Origin: Arthrobacter sp. KBS0702
Lineage (GTDB): Bacteria > Actinomycetota > Actinomycetes > Actinomycetales > Micrococcaceae
Reading direction: 5' to 3'
DNA: 64,000 bases
Assembly: GCF_005937985.2 (NCBI RefSeq)
Contig: NZ_CP042172.1
Location: 2,046,001 to 2,110,000 of the forward strand
Shown here: positions 27,501-34,849 of the stretch, one piece after another
How positions within the stretch are numbered: the stretch's first letter is position 1
Layout: each line of letters opens with the position of its first letter
The notes under the pieces: generated by a model
Seen by the model: the letters and a program-made list of their open reading frames with translations, nothing else
What the model was told of the DNA's origin: nothing
Database searches by the model: none
Position numbers and translations under genes: made by a program

Positions 27501-28116
27501 CCAGGGCGCCGGGAACTGTGCTAAGCAATTTGATGTCATCCTGCGGCATGGTCCCATCTTTGAACGACATGAGCTTGTTGATGAGCCACAGGGCGAGCCC
27601 GCGCTCTTCTTCCCGCGTGCTCAGTGGCATCCGCCCGTGCTCGGCGTGGAATGCCTCGAGGTCCGCAACCCATTCTGCGAGTGGGCGGACTCTTCGCGTT
27701 GAACTAGCCGGCACCAAGGGCTCAAGCAAGTCCGAGCGTTCGGCGGAAAGTTCTCCCTTATTGCGTGCGATAACCTGAAAATTCAGCCATGCAGCGAGAC
27801 TGCGTTCGGATGGATTGACGGCCCCGTAAAGCGGGCGCCGTCCGTTTGAGCGAATGAATTCTGCGAGCTCCGTAATGCGATCTGCATACGTCTGCCGCGG
27901 AGTAAGCGCGTCCCCAAGATCCTCGAGCAGTCTCAGACGATCCTCGGCCAGCTTGCCGGCGTTCCTCAGCGTCTGCTGCGAAATAACCCACCGTCCCAAG
28001 GCGGCTTCGACCGCGTCCTTGGACTCTGCCCTTGGGCGGCGGCCGGTTTGCTCAATGAACGCCTTTAGATCACCGTAGCGGGCCATGAACCGGTGTTGCT
28101 GGTCTTCGAGTGACAT
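24559..28116 (-). CDS. Giant helicase-associated-repeat protein with chaperone-like tail
   Basis: A 1185-residue protein. Residues about 15-562 hold roughly eight copies of one unit of the form LxxFxxxxGRxP...E..LaxWl...(r).G.L, for example DLKAFIEQTGRRP (17-29), ELAEFIRSNGRRP (83-95), DLEAFHAEHGRMP (152-164), ELSEFVKANGRMP (364-376) and DYTEFLSRFGRLP (511-523). This is the helicase-associated repeat pattern, but no helicase motif is present. The middle is helical. The last 300 residues contain two related segments, LELGWAAVRDANDVW and VSAGWEAPTGENPNWHV, each followed by LLxGLRxxR...LRW, resembling TY-Chap-type domains. The ATG at 28116 has AGGA upstream. It may recognise nucleic acid or protein in defence; function unknown. 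Confidence 0.7.
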   Translation of the reverse strand: MSLEDQQHRFMARYGDLKAFIEQTGRRPRAESKDAVEAALGRWVISQQTLRNAGKLAEDRLRLLEDLGDALTPRQTYADRITELAEFIRSNGRRPLYGAVNPSERSLAAWLNFQVIARNKGELSAERSDLLEPLVPASSTRRVRPLAEWVADLEAFHAEHGRMPLSTREEERGLALWLINKLMSFKDGTMPQDDIKLLSTVPGALATRRNADPEAMLLEAQEWCAQHGHIPRASFADTGALSLDEEKERTIAAWMRNHARESTRAYEPSEYAERRQSILDLYDKYPSRAEFNEIGARERVRKVLECADHVPSSTEDSQTHGWIVNARRLRDAGAEMAPETLEVLALADRLKAHTDHKRDSRLEELSEFVKANGRMPGFAKLAPKDEKNLAFWVKRRLDGSRPAGGAEINEKITELIAECSRIAATAKTVEPPKKRQANLDRENAESVRVMAALKAAGHIPGSASTVYAWLVKHRKLRTAGASISNEISRVLEYADTLKSAREVRHEQRLIDYTEFLSRFGRLPAPGGEKAEASLANWASGVMRGVVNAGTDVEASLRLLQEDSNLPSTNVPEVTSTGWSQSWEMIVDAYAQGERIATLYEVAESPKRFLNRLRDAVTDEHEQSRADAIAAEIRSLRQLIQDDVDRGLVYGGQEPESVRRSMVLKHRFHWLHSLAADLYREICPEVILNVDYPMGCHSPYLDYGVFAVYGMLEGLSADLAEPLSPAEVRVVEDLERFLSGAPASARRSGVCFVLGALRQLNRAPGRQLYAREYDLGRARFRELLDESDYLDWPVPAETVSALLGGGSWNGALTAVGLSPILQARNWQGQDFIHAALDFSETASELDHSPETEFAYDDWVKQQVVRGVERPSLLSMHAEFGVLSNGLRLVAGSTDLAGEDPAGDFENEWRRVQHEVSETVSETPEGASFEIRVVEEGEDLDIPLFATATITAEGADCSFPSALVVGTEDWPQDVRRMLELGWAAVRDANDVWIKESVPLGDIASTLLAGLRECRGVTNPAQLRWSKKLPSGEARTSSPSNGQGEWQSLATEGSGQVILWADAVESLTDELLWLKDDDFLSIEYGYGTGEDCAPYAQATPRESGLSLELVSEEFLSADVWPLNSDFLVSAGWEAPTGENPNWHVTDVPRESAAKKLLDGLRIGRECRDAGLLRWHLAVFPPEVDASDD

Positions 28117-28282
28117 AGCCGTCCTAGTCTCCAATTCCTCAAGCCTTAAGGAGGCCCACTTCACGCGCTTGTGTGCAGTGGGCCGGGGGTCCCCCGATAC
28201 CGTAACGGCTGGGGTGCCTGTTCTCTGGCCGCAACTTCAAGGATTCGAATAACGGGAAGACAACGAATCCTCTTAGGCCTGC

Positions 28283-28948
28283 CTACCCCGGAATCTGGAT
28301 CCGTGCCGCTTCCTGGAGCAGCGGATCGGCAATCATCACCGTTACCGGCCCGACCGCGACGTCGAAGGCGACGAAGCCCCGCGACTTGTCCCCCGGCATA
28401 ACATCCCCTGCAGGCAGCTGGTTGTCGGCGAACATCTGGAGGTCGGCCTTCCGCCCATTGGCGTCCTTGGCCGAGAAGTACAACGGATTGGACGTGGTCT
28501 TCCCCGATTCTGTTTCCCACAGCACCTCCAGCAGCAGGAAACTGCCGCTCTTGGGTGCGGTCGCGAACGCCGTCGTCGTGACAGCGTCAGTGCGGACCGC
28601 AGAAACCACCGTGATCCGGGCGACGTTGCCGTTGCGCATCTTGACACTGAAGGGAACGCCGACGGCGGGAGCGGCCGGAGCCGCCGTCGCGGGCGGCGCT
28701 GCTGGCGCGGCGGCCGGCACAGCAGCCGCCGAGGCAGAAGCCGGCTCGGAAGCAGCCGCGGCAGCGGACGAAGGCGGCCCTGCGGGAGCGGCTTCGCTCA
28801 CCTGCTTGGAGCCGCCGGAGCACGACCCCAGCGCGATGCCCAGTACCAGGACACCGGCCGGGATGAGGAACCGCTTCTTCTTGAAGAACGGACGGGCCTC
28901 GGTGGAGGCGGTTTCGGCGTCGGGCGCCGGAGGTAACTGCTGGGTCAT
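28283..28948 (-). CDS. DUF4352 membrane-anchored or lipoprotein
   Basis: A 221-residue protein. A charged N-terminus (FFKKKRF) precedes a hydrophobic segment ending ALGSC, which could be a membrane anchor or a lipobox, then an Ala/Pro/Ser-rich spacer and a C-terminal beta-rich domain with FLLLEVLWET and VAFDVAVG, the DUF4352 immunoglobulin-like pattern. It is exported and anchored at the membrane. The ATG at 28948 was chosen because the frame upstream is untypical. It follows the 210-residue coiled-coil gene on the same strand, 44 bases away, so the two are probably co-transcribed. Confidence 0.75.
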   Translation of the reverse strand: MTQQLPPAPDAETASTEARPFFKKKRFLIPAGVLVLGIALGSCSGGSKQVSEAAPAGPPSSAAAAASEPASASAAAVPAAAPAAPPATAAPAAPAVGVPFSVKMRNGNVARITVVSAVRTDAVTTTAFATAPKSGSFLLLEVLWETESGKTTSNPLYFSAKDANGRKADLQMFADNQLPAGDVMPGDKSRGFVAFDVAVGPVTVMIADPLLQEAARIQIPG

Positions 28949-28992
28949 GAGGGTGATGCCTTTCTCGGATGATGGTGGGTTGCTGCTGGCTG

Positions 28993-29625
28993 TTACTGCT
29001 TTTCCCATTTGCCGCAGCGGCTGGACTTGAAGTCCTGGCCGGCAGACAAAGCCACGGTGGGCCGGCCACCGCCAGGAATGTCGTTCTCGATGATGTTGCT
29101 GCCGTTGCTGCCAGTGGCGTAGATGCCCCAGTAGCAGGTGGAGCCGACGTCGCCGGCCGCGCGGTAGGTTCCCGGTTCGATGTCCTTACCGACAGTCCAG
29201 GTGCCGTCGCCGATCGCGTTGGCTGCCTTGGTCTTTTCGGCGCCGGTCACAGCCTCTTCGCGCTTCTTCACCGCGGCTTCAGCAGTCTTGTTGGCCGCTT
29301 CCGCCGCGCCGACTGCCGATTCGCGGGCGCCCACCTTGGACTCGCGCGTAGCCATGCCGCCCTCCAGTGAGTCGTACTTTGTCTTCAGCGACGCGAAGTC
29401 GGATTTGGCTGAGTCGCGCTCCGACTCAACAGATGCCTTCTCCCCGGCCAGCGTTGCGTAGGCGTCGCTTGCCTTCGGATCCGGAAGGGTCGAGCCGAAG
29501 GCGGCAGCCCCGGCCAGGATCGCAACCGCAGCGACGGCTGCCAGGATGCGCTTTGTGCGGCGCGGTTTTCGCGGTTCGGCGGCAGGCGCGTCACCGCCGG
29601 CCGGGCTGGTCTCGGTGTTCAACAT
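28993..29625 (-). CDS. Membrane-anchored coiled-coil surface protein
   Basis: A 210-residue protein. A basic N-terminus (PRKPRRTKR) is followed by a membrane segment (about residues 27-47), a long coiled coil (about 60-125, repeats of Ala/Lys/Glu) and a C-terminal domain with GDGTWTVGKDIEPGTYRAAG and TCYWGIYATGSNG. The last part is a domain common in secreted actinobacterial proteins and has no assigned function. GAGGACGAG lies just before the ATG. It heads an operon with the DUF4352 protein and probably acts at the envelope. Confidence 0.75.
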   Translation of the reverse strand: MLNTETSPAGGDAPAAEPRKPRRTKRILAAVAAVAILAGAAAFGSTLPDPKASDAYATLAGEKASVESERDSAKSDFASLKTKYDSLEGGMATRESKVGARESAVGAAEAANKTAEAAVKKREEAVTGAEKTKAANAIGDGTWTVGKDIEPGTYRAAGDVGSTCYWGIYATGSNGSNIIENDIPGGGRPTVALSAGQDFKSSRCGKWEKQ

Positions 29626-29862
29626 GTCTCGTCCTCTACTCATGGATGGGCTGAACGGCGGCGGGATACCGATCCCCCAATGCGTGGTTCCCCGCCGCCG
29701 CCGCAGCTCCGCGAGATCCCGCCGTAGCTGCAAGATCGAAGCTAGGCCCATCGAAGCCGATTCCACGCGCCAAAAACTGATAACCCCCCTTATCAGAAAA
29801 TCAGCCCTGCACACCCGAGCCTCCGCTAGGCTGGGCGAACGCCATCAGAAGGGGGGACCGCC

Positions 29863-31908
29863 GTGGAGGCAGCATGCACACCGCTGAACCTGACGCTGTC
29901 CGACGTCGCGGCCCTGGCCCGCGTCCAGCGCCCGGTCGTTTCCATGTGGCGCAAGCGCAGCGCCGGGTCGGCTCAGCCCTTCCCGGCACCGACAGCACTG
30001 GAGGCCGGCCGCGAGTTGTTCGACGCCGACCAGGTTGGCGCGTGGCTCGAGGCCACCGGTCGCGGCAACAACGCCGAAGCGCGGAACGACGCCGCCGCCT
30101 TTGCGGCACCGGCCACTCGTGACCAGCGGGAGATCTTCAACGCCCTGACCTCGTTATTGGCGCTAAAAGTACTGACCGGCCGGCAACTGGCACCGCTCGG
30201 CACCGACCAGCTGCTGGACGTCGGGGACGAATGCGATCCGGACGACCACTTGCTCTACTCCGAACTTGAGGCCCTTAGGGACGAGCTACCTGCGTTGGCT
30301 AGCTACGCCGACCGATTGACTGACAGTTCATACAGCGCGCCCGCAGCCTTCGAAGGACTCCTGGCCGATCGCTTCCGGACCGGCCTTCGCGAACTTGCAG
30401 ACACAGCCCTCACGGCATCGGCCCTGTCATTGGTCGCGGCGGCCGCCACGGCGCTGGCCGCCACCCTTGACGGCCGTCCGGTCTTTGTCGATCCGACGGC
30501 CGGCGGCGGCGACCTCCTGGTCGCCGTCGTCCGCGAACACGCTGATGCCGCTCCGGTGTCCGTCCTGGTCACGGACGACGACGGCGCTGCCGCGCGCCTG
30601 CTGCGGCGGCGGCTCGCGGTGCACGGTGCCGACACGGGCCGGGTCAACACCTGGAGCGAGGACGGTCTCGCAATCTCCGGGCCGGCCGTTCACGTGGCCC
30701 AGTACCCCTCCCCCGGCAACCCAACCGCCACAGCCGAGGAAATCCTGGCGGGGATCGAAGACGTGGTCCTCCAGATGGACGACGCCCAGCGCGCGGTGCT
30801 GATCGCCCCTGCCCGGGTGCTGTCGAGTCCCCTGACCGGACCAGCCGGCAACCTGCGGGGCGACCTGTTGCGCTCGGGCCGGGTCCGGGCCATCATCCAG
30901 CTGCCGCCGGGTCTGCTCAAGGCCAAGCCTCGGGAGCTCCAGGCCCTCTGGATCCTCGGGCCGTCCTTCGCTGAAGTCCCGATCGTCGACCGCTGGACCA
31001 TGGCGGCGGACCTCAGCACGCGGCAGCTCACGCAGGACGTCAGCCAGGACCTGGTCAGCGACGTCGTGGCCTCGATGGGCGACCGCTGGACTCTTCGTGC
31101 GCATTCCTTCCGCTTCGCGCGCCTCATTCCCACCCGCAGCCTGCTGGCCAGCAAGGGACCCCTCGTACCGGCGGCCGCGCCAGCGGCGACGCGGGCCAGG
31201 GCCGGCGCCGAGTCAGCGCTCAGGATTGACGAACTGCTCAGGTCAGGGAACTTCGGGTCTACGGAGGCCGGGCTTATGGTCGAGCCGGTGGGGGCTCCGG
31301 CGGCAACAGGCACCGCTAAGATCGAGGACCTGCTCCGCGCGGGCACCCTCCGGTACATCAAGGGCAACCGGATCCCGGAGGCAACCGCGACCACACCAGA
31401 CGGCACCAGGCTCCTCGGACCGGCGGACCTCCTCAACCCGCACACTGCGCCGCGGCGCTACATCGACCTTCTCGACTTTGCCGCCGGCAATCCTTCCGGC
31501 CGGCTCACCGAACCGGGCGACGTCGTCTTCTGCACCAGCCCCCGGCCCGCCGCCCTGGTGGACATGCAAGGCGGATCCGCCGTCGTGTTCCCCGCCCGCG
31601 TGCTCCGGATCGACGCCGGCGACCCCGGCGGCCTGCTGCCCGACGTCGTCGCCGCGGACATCAACGCGCTCCCCGGGGCGGACAAATCCTGGCGCCAGTG
31701 GCGCCTGCGCCGCGTGCCGGACGCCCAACGTAACCAGCTCGACGCATCCCTTGCCCGGCTGCAACACGGGCAGCATCTGGCGCGTGAACGCCTCAAACGG
31801 CTGGAGGAACTCGCTACCCTGATTACGGACGGCGTAGCGGGCGGAAGCCTCACCCTGACAGACCCCAGCACTAAGCTCGCCGAACCACAGACCAAAGGAA
31901 TCCAGTAA
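29863..31908 (+). CDS. HTH + degenerate N6-adenine methylase-like protein
   Basis: A 681-residue protein starting at GTG after GGGGGGA. The N-terminus has a helix-turn-helix (LTLSDVAALARVQRPVVSMWR). The middle has a methylase-type motif I, FVDPTAGGGDLL, near residue 207, but where NPPF/Y should follow the chain reads HVAQYPSPGNP (about 276), so the catalytic motif is missing. The C-terminal half has a helical and beta pattern resembling a target-recognition domain. It overlaps hsdM (TAATG) and so is the first gene of the type I operon. It may be a sensing or regulatory subunit that lost methylation; actinobacterial type I loci often carry such a gene. Confidence 0.72.
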   Translation: MEAACTPLNLTLSDVAALARVQRPVVSMWRKRSAGSAQPFPAPTALEAGRELFDADQVGAWLEATGRGNNAEARNDAAAFAAPATRDQREIFNALTSLLALKVLTGRQLAPLGTDQLLDVGDECDPDDHLLYSELEALRDELPALASYADRLTDSSYSAPAAFEGLLADRFRTGLRELADTALTASALSLVAAAATALAATLDGRPVFVDPTAGGGDLLVAVVREHADAAPVSVLVTDDDGAAARLLRRRLAVHGADTGRVNTWSEDGLAISGPAVHVAQYPSPGNPTATAEEILAGIEDVVLQMDDAQRAVLIAPARVLSSPLTGPAGNLRGDLLRSGRVRAIIQLPPGLLKAKPRELQALWILGPSFAEVPIVDRWTMAADLSTRQLTQDVSQDLVSDVVASMGDRWTLRAHSFRFARLIPTRSLLASKGPLVPAAAPAATRARAGAESALRIDELLRSGNFGSTEAGLMVEPVGAPAATGTAKIEDLLRAGTLRYIKGNRIPEATATTPDGTRLLGPADLLNPHTAPRRYIDLLDFAAGNPSGRLTEPGDVVFCTSPRPAALVDMQGGSAVVFPARVLRIDAGDPGGLLPDVVAADINALPGADKSWRQWRLRRVPDAQRNQLDASLARLQHGQHLARERLKRLEELATLITDGVAGGSLTLTDPSTKLAEPQTKGIQ

Positions 31909-33551
31909 TGCCCGCCGCAAAAAGAAGTACAGCGCTGAAGGTGGACCTCGCCCCGTCCACTATGAAGGAACTCAAGGATACGCTCTGGAAGGCCGCAGAC
32001 AAGCTGCGCGGATCCATGGATGCTTCCCAGTACAAGGACGTGATCCTCGGCTTGGTGTTCCTCAAGTACGTCTCGGACGCCTTCGAGGAGCGCCGGGGGC
32101 AGATCCAGGCCGAGCTGGAAGCCGACGGGCTTAACGAGGAACAGATCGCCCAGTTGATCGACGACGTGGACGAGTACACCGGCCGCGGCGTGTTCTGGGT
32201 GTCGGAACGGGCACGCTGGACCTACTTGGCCGAGAACGCCAAGGGCCTGCCCGCGATGGACGGCGCCGAGCCCAAGCAGATCGGTCAGCTCATCGATGAA
32301 GCCATGGACCTCATCATGGCGGACAACAAGAGCCTCGCCGCGACGCTCCCGCGCATCTACAACCGGGACAACGTGGACCAACGGCGCCTCGGCGAGCTGC
32401 TGGACCTGTTCAACTCGGCCCGCTTCACCGGCCAGGGCGCAAGCAAGGCCCGCGACCTGCTCGGCGAGGTGTACGAGTACTTCCTGGAGAAGTTTGCCAA
32501 GGCCGAGGGCAAGCGCGGCGGCGAGTTCTACACCCCCGCCGGCGTCGTCCGTGTCCTCGTGGAGGTTCTGGAGCCGCATAGGGGCCGGGTCTACGACCCC
32601 TGCTGCGGCTCCGGCGGCATGTTTGTTCAGGCCGAGAAGTTCCTGGCGGCGCACAACATGGAGGGCTCGGACATCTCCGTCTACGGCCAGGAGCTCAACG
32701 AGCGCACCTGGCGGATGGCCAAGATGAACCTCGCCATCCACGGCCTCAACGCCAACCTCGCCTCCCGCTGGGGTGACACCTTCGCCCGCGACCAGCACCC
32801 CGAGCTCATCGGCAACAACGGCGCGGACTTCATCATGGCCAACCCGCCGTTCAACATCAAAGACTGGGCCCGCTCCGAGTCCGACCCCCGCTGGAAGTAC
32901 GGCGTGCCCCCGGCCGGCAACGCCAACTACGCATGGATCCAGCACATCATCTCCAAGCTGGCTCCCGGCGGCAGCGCCGGCGTGGTCATGGCCAACGGCT
33001 CCATGTCCTCCAACTCCGGCGGCGAGGGCGAGATCCGAGCCCAGCTCGTGGAGGCGGACCTGGTCTCCTGCATGGTCGCCCTGCCCACGCAGCTTTTCAG
33101 GAGCACTCCTATCCCCGTGTGTACATGGTTCTTTGCCAAGGACAAGACCGCCGGCAAAAGCGGCTCCGTTGACCGCACCGGGCAGGTGCTCTTCATCGAC
33201 GCCCGGAACCTCGGCTACATGGTGGACCGTGCCGAACGCGCCCTCGCGGACGAGGACATCGCCAAGATCGCCAACACCTACCACGCCTGGCGCGGCACCG
33301 CTTCGGCAGTTGAGTCGGGGCTCGCCTACGACGACGAAGCCGGCTTCTGCTACTCGGCCAGCCTCGCAGAGGTCAAAGCCGCGGACTATGCGCTGACGCC
33401 GGGACGGTTCGTCGGGGCAGCCGATGTGGACGACGACGGCGAGCCTATCGACGAGAAGATAGCGAGGCTCTCAAAGGAGCTGTTTGCGCACTTTGAGGAG
33501 TCTGCGCGGCTAGCCGCAGTTGTGCGCGAACAGTTGGGGCGAGTCCTGTGA
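31908..33551 (+). CDS. hsdM: Type I restriction-modification methyltransferase (HsdM)
   Basis: A 547-residue M subunit. The N-terminal helical domain (MKELKDTLWKAADKLRGSMD) is followed by the methylase core with FYTPAGVV, motif I VYDPCCGSGGMF and the catalytic MANPPFNIKDW. It transfers a methyl group from SAM to adenine at the sequence set by the S subunit, protecting the host DNA. The ATG overlaps the stop of the upstream gene, and the stop overlaps the GTG of hsdS, so all are translated together. All catalytic motifs are intact. Confidence 0.95.
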   Translation: MPAAKRSTALKVDLAPSTMKELKDTLWKAADKLRGSMDASQYKDVILGLVFLKYVSDAFEERRGQIQAELEADGLNEEQIAQLIDDVDEYTGRGVFWVSERARWTYLAENAKGLPAMDGAEPKQIGQLIDEAMDLIMADNKSLAATLPRIYNRDNVDQRRLGELLDLFNSARFTGQGASKARDLLGEVYEYFLEKFAKAEGKRGGEFYTPAGVVRVLVEVLEPHRGRVYDPCCGSGGMFVQAEKFLAAHNMEGSDISVYGQELNERTWRMAKMNLAIHGLNANLASRWGDTFARDQHPELIGNNGADFIMANPPFNIKDWARSESDPRWKYGVPPAGNANYAWIQHIISKLAPGGSAGVVMANGSMSSNSGGEGEIRAQLVEADLVSCMVALPTQLFRSTPIPVCTWFFAKDKTAGKSGSVDRTGQVLFIDARNLGYMVDRAERALADEDIAKIANTYHAWRGTASAVESGLAYDDEAGFCYSASLAEVKAADYALTPGRFVGAADVDDDGEPIDEKIARLSKELFAHFEESARLAAVVREQLGRVL

Positions 33552-34753
33552 GCAAGGGAGTCGTGCCGCTGCGAGAAATTGCCGAAATCGAGGTCGGCTA
33601 CGCATTCAAGAGTAGCGAGTTCTCCTCGGACGCTAGTGGAGTGAAACTATTGCGGGGAGACAACATTGCTCCTGGATCGGTTCGTTGGGACCGCACCGAA
33701 CGATGGCCGGAGTCGGCGCCAGTTGCCAGCCGTTACAGGCTGCAAGCTGGAGATATCGTGCTAGCTATGGATAGGCCCTGGGTGGGAGGCGGTCTGAAGT
33801 TCGCTCGGGTTCGGGCCGTAGATCTGCCTGCATACCTAGTCCAGCGAGTTGCTCGAATACGCGCGTCGGAAGGTACCAATCAAGATTATCTTTCCGCTGT
33901 CATTGGAGGTCAGGCCTTCACTGATTACATCCTTTCAGTGCAGACCGGGACGTCAATTCCGCATATCAGCTCCCGCCAGATAGGCGCCTTCGAAGTCCAA
34001 TTGCACGGACTCGCAGATCAATCTGCGATAGCCGGCGTACTCGGACCGCTCAATGACAAAATTGCCGTCAATACTAAAGTCGCCAAGACGGCCATGATGC
34101 TTGCCGAAAAGTTGTACATTCGAGAGTGTGCTTCGTCGCAATACACCATGCAGCCGCTGGGCCGTTTTGCGACGACCGTGTTGGGGGGAACGCCTAGCCG
34201 GGACAACCTAGAGTTCTGGAGTGAGGGCACGGTGCCTTGGCTAAACTCGGGCAAAGCCAACGAAGACCGTATTATCCAGCCTTCCGAATACATCACCGAA
34301 GCGGCACTACAACGCAGCGCGGCAAAATTGATGCCAGAAGGTGCAACGGTTATTGCGATTACGGGTGCCACCCTCGGGCAGGTCGCTCGCCTGGAAATCG
34401 AAGCCAGCGGAAACCAGTCACTTGTGGGCGTCTGGACGGAAGAAAGGGCGCTCAACGACTGGCTTCACTTTGCAATACGCGAGCAGATTCCAGAACTGCT
34501 GAAAAAGGCGACCGGTGCTGCGCAACAGCACGTCAATAAGCGAGACGTTGACGCTCTCGAAGTACCTTTTGTCGTTTCTCAGGGGCTCGCCAGGTTCTCC
34601 GACATCGCCAGCCCGCTGTTGCGGGCGGCAGCCGCCGCCGACGTCCAAAACCTCAGCCTCACAGCCACCCGGGACGCCCTCCTCCCGCAACTGATGTCCG
34701 GCAAGCTCCGGGTCATGGATGCCGAAAAGGTCCTGGAGAACGCGGGAGTATGA
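33548..34753 (+). CDS. hsdS: Type I restriction specificity subunit (HsdS)
   Basis: A 401-residue S subunit with two target-recognition halves: the first from about residue 5 (PLREIAEIEVGYAFKSSEF) and the second from about 200 (PLGRFATTVLGGTPSRDN), separated by conserved helical spacers such as LNDKIAVN. These halves choose the bipartite DNA site. The GTG at 33548 overlaps the stop of hsdM. The central part (about 33.6-34.6 kb) is clearly lower in GC than hsdM and hsdR, as expected for domains exchanged between strains. The recognised sequence cannot be predicted. Confidence 0.92.
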   Translation: MSKGVVPLREIAEIEVGYAFKSSEFSSDASGVKLLRGDNIAPGSVRWDRTERWPESAPVASRYRLQAGDIVLAMDRPWVGGGLKFARVRAVDLPAYLVQRVARIRASEGTNQDYLSAVIGGQAFTDYILSVQTGTSIPHISSRQIGAFEVQLHGLADQSAIAGVLGPLNDKIAVNTKVAKTAMMLAEKLYIRECASSQYTMQPLGRFATTVLGGTPSRDNLEFWSEGTVPWLNSGKANEDRIIQPSEYITEAALQRSAAKLMPEGATVIAITGATLGQVARLEIEASGNQSLVGVWTEERALNDWLHFAIREQIPELLKKATGAAQQHVNKRDVDALEVPFVVSQGLARFSDIASPLLRAAAAADVQNLSLTATRDALLPQLMSGKLRVMDAEKVLENAGV

Positions 34754-34849
34754 GGTCGGACGAACTGATTTGAGCCAGCGGCTCTGATTCCAAAGCAGGG
34801 CTTGCATAAAAATCTGAGCATGACATCCGGTCCATCAGGGGGAACCAAC

